Shown here piece after piece: positions 53,632 through 62,019 of a stretch of DNA of 64,000 nucleotides. A program made the translations under genes and the position numbers. Below the pieces are notes generated by a model. It was given only the letters and a program-made list of their open reading frames with translations. It ran no database searches and was not told where the DNA came from. The stretch is from Pontivivens marinum (GTDB taxonomy: Bacteria; Pseudomonadota; Alphaproteobacteria; Rhodobacterales; Rhodobacteraceae): positions 496,001-560,000 of the forward strand of contig NZ_OCTN01000001.1 of the NCBI RefSeq assembly GCF_900231835.1, given 5' to 3'. Every line of letters begins with the position of its first letter. Within the stretch, counting starts at the first letter, position 1.

Positions 53632-54080
53632 TCCCAGCGCGCCTGCGCTGCATCATCCGCATCCCGTGCATCAACCCAGCGCGCACCATCGGGCGTCGTT
53701 TCCTTTTTCCAAAAGGGCGCGCGGGTTTTCAGGAAATCCATCATATATTCTGCTGCCTCGAACGCGGCACCGCGATGGGGCGAAGCAGCCGCGACCAGCA
53801 CAATCTGATCACCGGGCAACAGCGGGCCATAGCGATGCACAATCCGCGCCGCCTGTAGGGGCCAGCGGGCTGATGCCTCCGCCGCGATCTGCTCCAATGC
53901 CTGTTCGGTCATGCCGGGCCAGTGTTCCAGCTCCATCGCGCTGACCGCCTGCGCGCCGCCCATGTCACGCACGAGGCCGGTAAAGGTCACAACAGCGCCA
54001 ATATCGGTACGATCCTGCGTCAGCGCGGCAATTTCCGCCCCGACATCAAAATCCTCTGTCTGAACAGAAACGCTCATCAC
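53622..54080 (-). CDS. moaE: Molybdopterin synthase catalytic subunit MoaE
   Basis: With MoaD thiocarboxylate it converts cyclic pyranopterin monophosphate to molybdopterin. 152 residues. GAVVTFTGLVRDMGGAQAVSAMELEHWPGMTE, IVHRYGPLLPGDQIVLVAAASPHRGAAFEAAEYMMDFLKTRAPFWKKE (catalytic Lys residues) are all in place. The start overlaps the moaD stop by 4 bases. It is the last gene of pgsA-moaD-moaE. Confidence 0.95.
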   Translation of the reverse strand: MMSVSVQTEDFDVGAEIAALTQDRTDIGAVVTFTGLVRDMGGAQAVSAMELEHWPGMTEQALEQIAAEASARWPLQAARIVHRYGPLLPGDQIVLVAAASPHRGAAFEAAEYMMDFLKTRAPFWKKETTPDGARWVDARDADDAAQARWDQG

Positions 54081-54322
54081 CCGCCCGTCATCGGTGGGAA
54101 GAAGGCAACCTCGCTCGCGCCAACCAGCGATGCCGAAATATCGGTCATGGTTTGATCCACAGCGACCCGAACAGCGGACATGTCGGCAAAGGCAACGGCA
54201 TAGCGTTCCTCGCGCGCGCTTAACTCCGCGACGAGGTCTGCAACGGTGGCGGCCTGTGTTTCGACCTGCTCAGTGTTCAGGCCGATCCGTTCGCGCAGCC
54301 ATGCGAAATAAAGCACCTTCAT
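54077..54322 (-). CDS. moaD: Molybdopterin synthase sulfur carrier MoaD
   Basis: 81-residue ubiquitin-fold sulfur carrier. YFAWLRERIGLNTEQVE at the N-terminus, and a C-terminal Gly-Gly (FFPPMTGG) that is adenylated and thiocarboxylated to donate sulfur to MoaE. Its ends overlap moaE and pgsA by 4 bases each, so the three genes are translationally coupled. Confidence 0.95.
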   Translation of the reverse strand: MKVLYFAWLRERIGLNTEQVETQAATVADLVAELSAREERYAVAFADMSAVRVAVDQTMTDISASLVGASEVAFFPPMTGG

Positions 54323-54978
54323 TTCGCGTCCTCCAGATAGGGCATCGCCTTACGGAAATAATCCAAACCGGACAGAACCGTCAGTAGCGCCGCGATCCAC
54401 AGCAGGATCAGGCCCAACAGCAGCACAAAATCACCGGCGAGGTATAGCGGCACCAACCCGACAGTATCCGCCACCTCGCCCTGCAAAATTGCGTCATGCA
54501 ATGCAGGCTCCAGTGTGAAGGCGAGGCTTTGATATTCCGCGCCAAAGGCACCTGCCCCCAGCAGCGTGGCGATTGCGACCATCTGCACCGTGGTTTTCCA
54601 CTTTGCCAGCTTGGTCACATCCAGCTTCACGTTGCCCAGAAATTCGCGCAGGCCGGAAACCAGAACCTCACGCAGCAGGATGAATGCTGCGGGCACGGCA
54701 TAGAACCAATTGAACCCCAGAAACCCGAACAGCACCGATAGCGCGATAATCACCATCGCCTTATCCGCGATGGGGTCCAGCATTTTGCCAAAGGCAGTAC
54801 CCATATTATACCGGCGGGCAATCCAGCCATCGACGAAATCGGTCAAGGCCGCGCCGACAAACAGGATCAGGGCTGCCCAATCCGCCAGCGGGCGGGGCAG
54901 TGCGAGAAAGACAATCGCGATCAGCGGGGCGCAAAGCACCCGCAGCACGGTCAGAATATTTGGTATGGTCCAGCGCAT
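54319..54978 (-). CDS. pgsA: CDP-diacylglycerol-glycerol-3-phosphate phosphatidyltransferase PgsA
   Basis: Makes phosphatidylglycerol phosphate, the committed step to phosphatidylglycerol and cardiolipin. 219 residues, about five or six helices. The CDP-alcohol motif is DGWIARR (50-56), Gly64, Asp68 and Asp72 in FGKMLDPIADK; IPNILTVLRVL is the family N-terminus. ATG at 54978 is preferred over 54987, which would add three residues. It is downstream of uvrC on the same strand after 108 bases. The same order uvrC-pgsA is frequent in Proteobacteria. Confidence 0.94.
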   Translation of the reverse strand: MRWTIPNILTVLRVLCAPLIAIVFLALPRPLADWAALILFVGAALTDFVDGWIARRYNMGTAFGKMLDPIADKAMVIIALSVLFGFLGFNWFYAVPAAFILLREVLVSGLREFLGNVKLDVTKLAKWKTTVQMVAIATLLGAGAFGAEYQSLAFTLEPALHDAILQGEVADTVGLVPLYLAGDFVLLLGLILLWIAALLTVLSGLDYFRKAMPYLEDAK

Positions 54979-55086
54979 ATATCCCATTTAGCCGCTGCAT
55001 AGCGCGGGCGATAGAGAGAGTTGCGCAAAAACTATGGTTTCCCACATATTCGTAGCCGCCACACCTCAATCACCGACACCGGGCCG

Positions 55087-56994
55087 CTAGCCACCCGTGT
55101 TGAAAAAGCCGTAGATTTGCTCGGCCAATTGATCCGATATTCCGTCCACCGCCTTTAGATCCGCCAGCCCTGCCCGCGTGACCGCCTTGGCCGAGCCGAA
55201 ATGCGCCAGCAGAGCACGTTTGCGCGCCGCGCCCACACCGGGGATTTCGTCCAGCGGGGTTGCGGTGGTCGCCTTTGCCCGCTTGGCCCTGTGGGTGCCA
55301 ATGGCAAAGCGATGCGCCTCATCCCGCAGGCGTTGCGTGAAATACAAAACGGGATCGCGGAATGGCAGGGCCTTGGGCGGCATGCCGAGGCGATAGAACA
55401 CCTCCTTACCGGCATCGCGTTCTGTCCCCTTGGCCACGCCGATGATGTCCACGCCCTCAACCCCCAGCTCGGCCAAGGCTGCCTCAGCCGCGCTGACCTG
55501 TCCCATGCCACCATCGATCAGAACCAGATCGGGCCATTGATCGGATTTGCGGTCGGGGTCTTCCTTCATCAGGCGGGCGAAACGGCGGTCCAGCACCTCG
55601 TTCATCATGCCGAAATCGTCGCCGGGGGTGATGCCCTCACCCTTGATATTATACTTACGGTAGCTCGATTTCAGGAACCCCTCAGGCCCCGCGCAGATCA
55701 TTGCGCCGATGGCATGTGCGCCCTGAATGTGGGAGTTATCGTAAACCTCGATGCGCTGCGGTGGCGCGTCCAGATCGAATGCCTCGGCCAAACCGGCCAG
55801 CAGCTTGCCCTGCGTTGCGGTTTCGCTCATCCGGCGGCCCAGGCTTTCGCGGGCGTTGCTTACCGCCTGCTCAACCAGCATCTTCTTCTCACCCCGTTGC
55901 GGCACGCCGATCACGACCTTGCGGCCCAGCTTCAGGCTCAGTGCCTCACGCATCAGGTCGGCATTCTCGATCTCATGGCTCATCAGGATCATGCGGGCGG
56001 GATCCTTGGTCGAATAGAACTGGCCCATAAAGCTCTCAAGGATTTCCGCCGCGGATTCGGCCCCCCCCGTGCGCGGATAATAGGCCCGGTTGCCCCAGTT
56101 CTGATGCGCACGGAAAAAGAAGACCTGCACGCAGGCCTGCCCGTTCGTCTCGTACAATCCGATCACGTCCGCCTCGGCCACGGTATCGGGGTTGATACCC
56201 TGCGTGGACTGCACATTGGTCATGGCACGGATACGGTCGCGCAGGGCGGCTGCACGCTCGAACTCCATCGCGGCGGAAGCCTCTGCCATTTCTTTGGCCA
56301 ACTGCGTCTGTACGCGGGTAGAGCGGCCCTGAAGGTATTTCACCGCATCATCGACCAGCGCGCCGTACTCCTCCTCGCTCACCTTACCAACGCAAGGGGC
56401 GGAGCACCGCTTGATCTGATGCAGCAGACAGGGACGGGTCCGGCTCTCAAACATCGAGTCGGTGCAATTGCGCAGCAGAAATGCCTTTTGCAGCGTGTTC
56501 AGCGTGGCATTCACCGATCCGGCAGAGGCGAAGGGCCCGAAATAGGTGCCCTTGCGCGCCTTGGCTCCACGATGCTTGGTGATTTGCGGATAGCCGTGAT
56601 CGTCTGTCACGAGGATATTGGGGAAGCTCTTATCGTCGCGCAGCAGCACGTTGTAACGCGGTTTGAGCTGCTTGATCAGGTTCTGCTCCAACAGCAGCGC
56701 CTCTGTCTCCGTCTCCGTGCGCAGAAACATCATTGAGGCGGTGTTGGCGATCATCCGGCCAATGCGTGCTGACTGCCCGACCAGCTTGGTATAATTCGCC
56801 ACCCGCTTGCGCAGCGAACGCGCCTTGCCGACATAGAGCACCTCACCCTTTGCATCCAACATCCGGTACACGCCGGGCGCGTCGGGCAGGGTTTTCACAT
56901 GGTCGCTGATAACCTCGACACCCGGGCGCACATCATCCTGCGCGGTCCGTGCGCGACCCTCCTCGTCAAAGCTGTGCTGATTGTTGTGTGCCAT
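55087..56994 (-). CDS. uvrC: Excinuclease ABC subunit UvrC
   Basis: Makes both incisions around bulky lesions bound by UvrB in nucleotide excision repair. 635 residues. GIY-YIG domain (GVY at 41-43, LYVGKARSLRKRV from about 53), cysteine-rich CLLHQIKRCSAPC, UvrB-binding region (AAMEFERAAALRDRI), RNase H-like domain (DNSHIQGAHAIGA, LVLIDGGMGQ) and two C-terminal helix-hairpin-helix motifs (IPGVGAARKRALLAHFG). The start at 56994 gives a family-like N-terminus; an open frame to 57138 runs through a hairpin and is rejected. No strong Shine-Dalgarno is visible. Confidence 0.95.
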   Translation of the reverse strand: MAHNNQHSFDEEGRARTAQDDVRPGVEVISDHVKTLPDAPGVYRMLDAKGEVLYVGKARSLRKRVANYTKLVGQSARIGRMIANTASMMFLRTETETEALLLEQNLIKQLKPRYNVLLRDDKSFPNILVTDDHGYPQITKHRGAKARKGTYFGPFASAGSVNATLNTLQKAFLLRNCTDSMFESRTRPCLLHQIKRCSAPCVGKVSEEEYGALVDDAVKYLQGRSTRVQTQLAKEMAEASAAMEFERAAALRDRIRAMTNVQSTQGINPDTVAEADVIGLYETNGQACVQVFFFRAHQNWGNRAYYPRTGGAESAAEILESFMGQFYSTKDPARMILMSHEIENADLMREALSLKLGRKVVIGVPQRGEKKMLVEQAVSNARESLGRRMSETATQGKLLAGLAEAFDLDAPPQRIEVYDNSHIQGAHAIGAMICAGPEGFLKSSYRKYNIKGEGITPGDDFGMMNEVLDRRFARLMKEDPDRKSDQWPDLVLIDGGMGQVSAAEAALAELGVEGVDIIGVAKGTERDAGKEVFYRLGMPPKALPFRDPVLYFTQRLRDEAHRFAIGTHRAKRAKATTATPLDEIPGVGAARKRALLAHFGSAKAVTRAGLADLKAVDGISDQLAEQIYGFFNTGG

Positions 56995-57291
56995 TTGTGC
57001 AGTTTCGTGATTCTCGTTTGGCCTGCAATGCGGCCTGGATGCGTACAAGGGGAAAGCTGTCCACCATTCCTGTGGATAAACCTGAGGACACCTGTGTGTG
57101 AACTTACCATAGCCCTTGTAAATAAGGGCCTCTCTCAATTTGCCTATTTTTTAATCAGCATTTTAAGTTGCTGTTTTTGAACGATAAATTATTACATACA
57201 AGGTAGATCATTGAAATTCCACGATGAATCATAACAGTCCAACGACAGATATATGACGCGTGGACAATTCGACTCAGACGAATCGTAAAGG
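56995..57291 (-). promoter_or_regulatory. AT-rich uvrC upstream region
   Basis: 297 bases without a gene between uvrC and the SDR stop, and the most AT-rich stretch of the window (about 57130-57240). It holds a perfect stem-loop GCCCTT-GTAAAT-AAGGGC (57112-57129) and one exact DnaA-box nonamer in reverse orientation (TGTGGATAA, 57071-57079). No LexA-type repeat was recognised. Promoter elements for uvrC are probably here but could not be placed. Confidence 0.4.
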
Positions 57292-58077
57292 TCACTCCAC
57301 CCCCTGCACATCCGGTGTTTTCCATGCAAGATGCTGACCACCATCCATGCATAAAAGCTGGCCAGTAAATCCATCCACAGACAGCATGAACCGCAGCGCC
57401 GCGACGATCTCCTGCGGGTCCGAGCCCCGGTTTAGAATCGTTGCCGCGCGCTGATTGTCCCAATGCGCGTCAGATTGCCGGGTGCCCTGCATGGTTGGCC
57501 CGGGACCGATTGCATTGACCCGCACATGCGGCGCTAATCCCTGCGCCGCTGTTTGCGTCAGGGTCCACAGCGCGGATTTCGCGATGGTATAGGTGGTGAA
57601 TTCCGGCGTTAGCTTTCGCACCCGCATATCGCACATATTCACAACGGCGGCCTGAGCGACCGGCTCACCGTTACTGTCCGCAACGGCCTCAGGGGCCTGC
57701 GCGGCGAAGGCTTGGGTCAACTGAAACGGCGCCCGCACATTCGAGCCGACATGCCGTTCCCAGCTTTCCATCGTGGCGGTGGCGAAGTTGTCATATTCAA
57801 AGATAGAGGCATTGTTGATCAGCAGCGTTAGCGGCTGCCCCAATGCAGAAGATGCGCGCGCGACCAAGCTTGCCGTCGCATCCACATCCAGCAGGTCCGC
57901 CTGCACGGTCACGGCAGTACCGCCAGCGGCCGAAATCTCCTCAGCCAAGGCGTTCGCCTGTTCATCACTGGAATTATAGTGGATCGCAACGGCCCAGCCA
58001 TCCTGCGCCAGCGCAAGAGACATCGCACGTCCCAACCTTTGCGCGCCGCCGGTGACAAGTGCATATCCCGGTTTCAT
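57292..58077 (-). CDS. Pteridine-reductase-like SDR oxidoreductase
   Basis: A 261-residue short-chain dehydrogenase. The cofactor site is GGAQRLGRA (10-18) and NNAS (88-91). The usual catalytic Ser of SDRs is replaced by Asp150 in NMCDMR, with Tyr163 and Lys167 in YTIAK. The 13- and 4-residue spacing equals the Asp181-Tyr194-Lys198 arrangement of Leishmania PTR1 and is shared with bacterial FolM-type reductases. This suggests reduction of dihydrofolate, dihydromonapterin or another pteridine with NADPH. AAGGAG precedes the ATG. It is encoded upstream of uvrC-pgsA-moaD-moaE on the same strand, across an AT-rich gap. Confidence 0.85.
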   Translation of the reverse strand: MKPGYALVTGGAQRLGRAMSLALAQDGWAVAIHYNSSDEQANALAEEISAAGGTAVTVQADLLDVDATASLVARASSALGQPLTLLINNASIFEYDNFATATMESWERHVGSNVRAPFQLTQAFAAQAPEAVADSNGEPVAQAAVVNMCDMRVRKLTPEFTTYTIAKSALWTLTQTAAQGLAPHVRVNAIGPGPTMQGTRQSDAHWDNQRAATILNRGSDPQEIVAALRFMLSVDGFTGQLLCMDGGQHLAWKTPDVQGVE

Positions 58078-58088
58078 GGCGCGTCTCC

Positions 58089-59045
58089 TTAGTGGGTATT
58101 ACTTATCAACATCAGATAGGCGACATATAGTGCGACAAAGATGATGCCCCAAATGCGGGTTACGTTGAACCAGCCGAACACGAACGGCACCAACAGCAAC
58201 GATGTGCCCAACATCACCCACAAATCGAACGAGAGGAAGCCCTCAGGCACCTCCAGCGGACCAAAGAACGAGGCGACACCCATAATTGCCAGCAGGTTAA
58301 ACAGGTTCGACCCGATCACGTTGCCCAGAACCACATCGGCCTGTTTGCGCAATGTCGCCATAACCGTGGTGGCCAGTTCTGGCAGAGATGTGCCGATAGC
58401 AACCAATGTCAGGCCGATCACGGCCTCGGACACGCCCAGCTTGATCGCGATAGCCTGCGCACCGGTAATCAGCAAATGCGCGCCCAGCGGCAAACCGAAC
58501 AAACCTACCAGCAGAAATCCGGTAATCTTCAGGCCGGGCATGTCCGGCTCTGCATCCTCCAGATCAGCCAAATCATCCACAGGGCCACTACATGCGCTGC
58601 GGGCCGCGCGGGCAGAACGGTATGCATCCAACAGCACCACCGCCAATGCGACCAGCATGACAATGCCGTGCCAACTGTCCAGCGGCCCAACGAAACACAG
58701 CCCGATAAACAGTAATGAGGCGATAATCATCTGCGCGAAACTGCGGCGGGTATCACATTCGCGCGTGCGGATCGTGGCCAGCAATGCCGGCAGGCCGATC
58801 ACCAACAGAACATTCGCGATATTCGAACCGACAACGTTGCCATAGGCAATGCCCGGCAGATCGTCCAAGGCGGACTGGATCGCGATCAGCAATTCCGGCG
58901 CTGAGGTGCCGAATGCAACAATGGTCAATGAAACAACGAGAGCAGGTATGCCAAGGCGTAAGGATAGAGCCACCGCACCACGAACCAGAAGATCGCCAGC
59001 AATGACCAGCAGAACAAGCCCGCTCGCCGTTAAGATCAAATTCAT
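58089..59045 (-). CDS. Calcium/sodium antiporter, CaCA family (YrbG-like)
   Basis: A 318-residue membrane exchanger of about ten helices. The two inverted alpha repeats that form the ion site are visible: VAFGTSAPELLIAIQ with GNVVGSNIANVLLVIG in the first half, and VAIGTSLPELATTVMA with GNVIGSNLFNLLAIMG in the second. It exchanges Ca2+ or another cation for Na+ or H+ across the inner membrane. GGAGG precedes the ATG at 59045, which is preferred to the open frame to 59090. It ends 11 bases before the SDR start on the same strand. Confidence 0.92.
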   Translation of the reverse strand: MNLILTASGLVLLVIAGDLLVRGAVALSLRLGIPALVVSLTIVAFGTSAPELLIAIQSALDDLPGIAYGNVVGSNIANVLLVIGLPALLATIRTRECDTRRSFAQMIIASLLFIGLCFVGPLDSWHGIVMLVALAVVLLDAYRSARAARSACSGPVDDLADLEDAEPDMPGLKITGFLLVGLFGLPLGAHLLITGAQAIAIKLGVSEAVIGLTLVAIGTSLPELATTVMATLRKQADVVLGNVIGSNLFNLLAIMGVASFFGPLEVPEGFLSFDLWVMLGTSLLLVPFVFGWFNVTRIWGIIFVALYVAYLMLISNTH

Positions 59046-59138
59046 ACCGCCTCCATCACACCGAACCTCCGGCATGGTCGTGTGGCACATAGGTATTCGA
59101 TGCCCTGCGACAATATGGCCAAGACAATTATGAGCAGT

Positions 59139-59321
59139 TTATTGTGACTTTCCGCACGGACAGCTCTTACCTATGACATGTCCGCCACAGTCGCGGCATA
59201 CACGGCGACGTTTCCCGATGCCCAGCAGGCTCAGCTTTCCGAACATGCCAAGGATGGCGATGAAGGCGAGGAATAGAACGACAATCTTTACAATCACGCC
59301 TACAACCCCCAGCGCTGCCAC
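59139..59321 (-). CDS. Tiny membrane protein with C-terminal zinc ribbon
   Basis: A 60-residue protein with one membrane helix (residues 4-24) and a four-cysteine motif C-x2-C-x9-C-x-C (VCRDCGGHVIGKSCPCGK) fit for zinc. The start is GTG at 59321 with GAGGAG (59330-59335) nine bases upstream, inside the S49 peptidase gene, giving a 22-base overlap with its 3' end. Coupling to the peptidase is therefore likely. The family is not recognised; it may be a small adaptor for the peptidase. Confidence 0.65.
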   Translation of the reverse strand: MAALGVVGVIVKIVVLFLAFIAILGMFGKLSLLGIGKRRRVCRDCGGHVIGKSCPCGKSQ

Positions 59322-60112
59322 TGGCCGCGCTCCTCAACAGCGGCGAGCAGGTCGCTGACGCCCGGTGCGCCCAGACGCGACAAAAGCGGTCGGCGCGGGC
59401 TGCTGACACGGAACGCGACATCCTTGCCAAAGACTTCCTTCATCTTGGGCACCAGATGCGCAACACCGTCGATCAGGCCGACCTCCTGCGCACGTGCACC
59501 GACCCAGACCTCACCGGTGAACAGATCACGATCAGCCAAGCGCGCACCGCGACGGCCCTTGACCTGCGCAATGAAGTTATCGTGGATATCGCGCTGCAAT
59601 GATTTCAGCCGTTCGATATCCTCCGCCCGTTCGGGGCGGAACGGGTCAAGCATCGATTTATCCTCACCTGCGGTATAAACGCGCCGCTCAATCCCGTGGC
59701 GGGCGATCAACTCCTGAAAACCGAAACTGGCCGAAATGACGCCGATAGACCCGATGATCGAGTTATCATCCGCAAAAATCTCATCCCCAGCTGTGGCCAA
59801 CCAATATCCACCGGATGCGGCAACATCCTCGCAAAAGGCATAGACGGGAACATCCTTTTCCGCCGCCAATCTGCGGATGCGCGCCGCGATCAACGCGGAT
59901 TGCGCTGGCGAGCCACCGGGCGAATTGATGGACAGGGCAACCGCGCTCAACCGCTTGGACGCGAATGCCCGCTCGATCAATTGCGCTGTTCCGACATCGG
60001 AAAGCGTTCGCCCCCCGATACCACCACCGGTCCCGATTGCACCGTGCAAGCGTATGACCGCCACAACGGGCTTTCTTTTCATACGCTTTCGAAAAAGTTG
60101 AACGAGTTTCAT
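59300..60112 (-). CDS. S49 family peptidase, SppA/SohB-like
   Basis: A membrane-associated serine protease of the SppA superfamily that degrades signal peptides or membrane proteins. The nucleophile is Ser100 in CEDVAASGGYW and the general base is probably Lys152 in TAGEDKSMLDPF, the usual Ser-Lys dyad. INSPGGSPAQS and GSIGVISASF are further hallmarks. The start is uncertain: ATGs at 60112, 60121, 60133 and 60157 and a TTG at 60187 are in frame and none has a good Shine-Dalgarno. From 60112 the N-terminus is short and basic. The zinc-ribbon gene overlaps its 3' end. Confidence 0.88.
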   Translation of the reverse strand: MKLVQLFRKRMKRKPVVAVIRLHGAIGTGGGIGGRTLSDVGTAQLIERAFASKRLSAVALSINSPGGSPAQSALIAARIRRLAAEKDVPVYAFCEDVAASGGYWLATAGDEIFADDNSIIGSIGVISASFGFQELIARHGIERRVYTAGEDKSMLDPFRPERAEDIERLKSLQRDIHDNFIAQVKGRRGARLADRDLFTGEVWVGARAQEVGLIDGVAHLVPKMKEVFGKDVAFRVSSPRRPLLSRLGAPGVSDLLAAVEERGQWQRWGL

Positions 60113-60212
60113 GCGACTCATGTAAGCAGACATTGCGCGACAACAACAGGCAGCCATTGCGCCGAAGGTCAGTAATGTTAGATTCAAATCTCAATATCGC
60201 AAAGGGTGGCAC

Positions 60213-60431
60213 ATGCGTGACATGACCAAAATGGACCGCGAGGGCGTCCTGCGTGTTCGCCTCGACGTTTTCCTGCGCGAACACCGCGATCTGGATGAGG
60301 CAATCGCCGCATTGGATCAGTCAGGCCGCGCCGATATGTTGACCCTGCGGCGGCTGAAGAAACAAAAACTCGCGCTCAAGGATCAGATCGCCCGGATCGA
60401 GGATGACCTGACCCCTGATATCATCGCTTGA
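60213..60431 (+). CDS. DUF465 (YdcH) family small protein
   Basis: A 72-residue, highly charged helical protein. LREHRDLDEAIAAL and LRRLKKQKLALKDQIARIE are the DUF465/YdcH signature, seen in small coiled-coil proteins of unknown function across Proteobacteria. It is often found next to purE in Rhodobacterales, as here (51 bases upstream). GGGTGG precedes the ATG. It diverges from the S49 peptidase gene. Confidence 0.88.
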   Translation: MRDMTKMDREGVLRVRLDVFLREHRDLDEAIAALDQSGRADMLTLRRLKKQKLALKDQIARIEDDLTPDIIA

Positions 60432-60482
60432 GTTTACGGGCCGCGCGCCTATGGTGCGCCCTCATCTTTTGCGGAGGTGGCA

Positions 60483-60968
60483 ATGCAGCCGAAAGTCGGG
60501 ATCATCATGGGCAGCCAATCGGACTGGCCTACGATGAAAGCAGCAGCAGATATACTGGATGAATTAGGCATCGCCTATGAGGCCAAAATCGTGAGCGCAC
60601 ATCGCACGCCGGATCGGCTGTGGGATTATGGGCGCGCCGCGGCTGGACGGGGCCTAAAGGCGATTATCGCCGGTGCTGGCGGTGCCGCGCACTTGCCTGG
60701 TATGATGGCATCCAAAACCCGCGTGCCCGTGATCGGCATTCCGGTGCAGACAAAGGCGCTGTCAGGCGTCGATAGCCTGTATTCCATCGTGCAAATGCCC
60801 AAGGGCTTTCCCGTTGCCACCATGGCCATCGGCATTGCAGGGGCGGCAAATGGCGGTCTGATGGCCGCCGCGATCCTAGCGAACGAAGATCCCGCATTGG
60901 CTGAGCGTCTGGACGCATGGCGCGCGGCCCTTTCCGCATCAATTCCGGATGAACCAGTTGATGAATGA
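60483..60968 (+). CDS. purE: N5-carboxyaminoimidazole ribonucleotide mutase PurE
   Basis: Converts N5-CAIR to CAIR in purine synthesis. 161 residues. [14 protein letters not shown] (4-17), [28 protein letters not shown] and [29 protein letters not shown] are textbook class I PurE. GCGGAGG fits the ATG at 60483; a GTG two codons upstream is a weaker choice. purK begins inside its last codons. Confidence 0.97.
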   Translation: MQPKVGIIMGSQSDWPTMKAAADILDELGIAYEAKIVSAHRTPDRLWDYGRAAAGRGLKAIIAGAGGAAHLPGMMASKTRVPVIGIPVQTKALSGVDSLYSIVQMPKGFPVATMAIGIAGAANGGLMAAAILANEDPALAERLDAWRAALSASIPDEPVDE

Positions 60969-62019
60969 TGCGCTGAAACCCGGATCGACCATTGGTATCC
61001 TTGGCGGCGGACAACTGGGGCGCATGCTGGCACTGGCCGCTGCACCGCTGGGCCTGCGGGTTCATATCTTTGAACCGGGCGCAAATTGCCCCGCCGCGCA
61101 GGTCGCGGATACCTGCACGACCGCCGCATATGAGGATGAAGCCGCCCTGCGTGCCTTTGCCTCGACCTGCGATGTTGTCACTTACGAGTTTGAGAACGTG
61201 CCCACCGCTGCGCTCGACCTGATCGAGAGCCTCGTGCCGATCCGCCCGAACCGCCGCGCGTTGGCCGTTTCGCAGGACAGGATCACCGAGAAGGAATTCC
61301 TGCAAGGTATCGGCCTGAACGTCGCGCCCTTTGCGGCGGTTGACGATGCGACCTCGCTGAAAGCTGCTGTTGACCAGCTCGGCACACCCTCGATCCTGAA
61401 AACCCGTCGCTTTGGCTATGATGGTAAGGGGCAGGCCCGCATCACCGACGCCACCCTGCCCGAGGTTACCGCCCCCAGCGTGCTGGAGGGCTTTGTTGAA
61501 TTTACCGCCGAGATCTCCGTCATTGGTGCGCGCGGGCTGGACGGCGCGACGGTCTGCTTTGACCCCGGTCAAAACGTGCATTGCGACGGCATCCTGCACA
61601 CCACCACGGTTCCCGCACCCGTATCACGCGGGTTGCAAACGGATGCTGTGTTGATCGCGGGTCGCATCCTGAACGCGCTCGACTATGTCGGCGTCATGGG
61701 GGTGGAATTGTTCGTGACCCAGCAGGGCCTGATCGTGAACGAGATCGCGCCACGGGTGCATAATTCCGGCCACTGGACACAGGATGCATGCCTGACCGAC
61801 CAGTTCGCACAGCATATCCGCGCCGTGGCAGGGTGGCCGCTGGGCGATGGACAGCGCCATTCCGATGCTGAAATGCTGAACCTGATCGGCGCAGATGCCG
61901 ATAGCTGGGCCGATTACGCAGCCGAGGCTGGCAGCGCCCTGCATCTATATGGCAAAACCGAAAGCCGTGCCGGACGCAAGATGGGCCACGTAAACCGGAT
62001 TACTGCGCGGGCGCGGTAA
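60949..62019 (+). CDS. purK: N5-carboxyaminoimidazole ribonucleotide synthase PurK
   Basis: ATP-grasp enzyme that makes N5-CAIR from AIR, bicarbonate and ATP, feeding PurE. 356 residues. [20 protein letters not shown] near the N-terminus, [12 protein letters not shown] as the ATP-grasp loop, and [26 protein letters not shown] are all in place. The ATG at 60949 overlaps purE by 20 bases; the ATG at 60961 (overlap 8) is equally possible and gives 352 residues. The 3' end overlaps the convergent lipase gene by 20 bases. Confidence 0.95.
   Translation: MNQLMNDALKPGSTIGILGGGQLGRMLALAAAPLGLRVHIFEPGANCPAAQVADTCTTAAYEDEAALRAFASTCDVVTYEFENVPTAALDLIESLVPIRPNRRALAVSQDRITEKEFLQGIGLNVAPFAAVDDATSLKAAVDQLGTPSILKTRRFGYDGKGQARITDATLPEVTAPSVLEGFVEFTAEISVIGARGLDGATVCFDPGQNVHCDGILHTTTVPAPVSRGLQTDAVLIAGRILNALDYVGVMGVELFVTQQGLIVNEIAPRVHNSGHWTQDACLTDQFAQHIRAVAGWPLGDGQRHSDAEMLNLIGADADSWADYAAEAGSALHLYGKTESRAGRKMGHVNRITARAR

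Noticed and set aside
55201-56736. 511-codon plus-strand frame opposite uvrC
   Set aside because: Same codon-bias shadow effect; UvrC on the minus strand has every known domain and the antisense product resembles nothing.
57112-57129. Longer uvrC start at 57138 through the hairpin
   Set aside because: The added 48 residues are unlike any UvrC N-terminus and the hairpin lies in the presumed leader.
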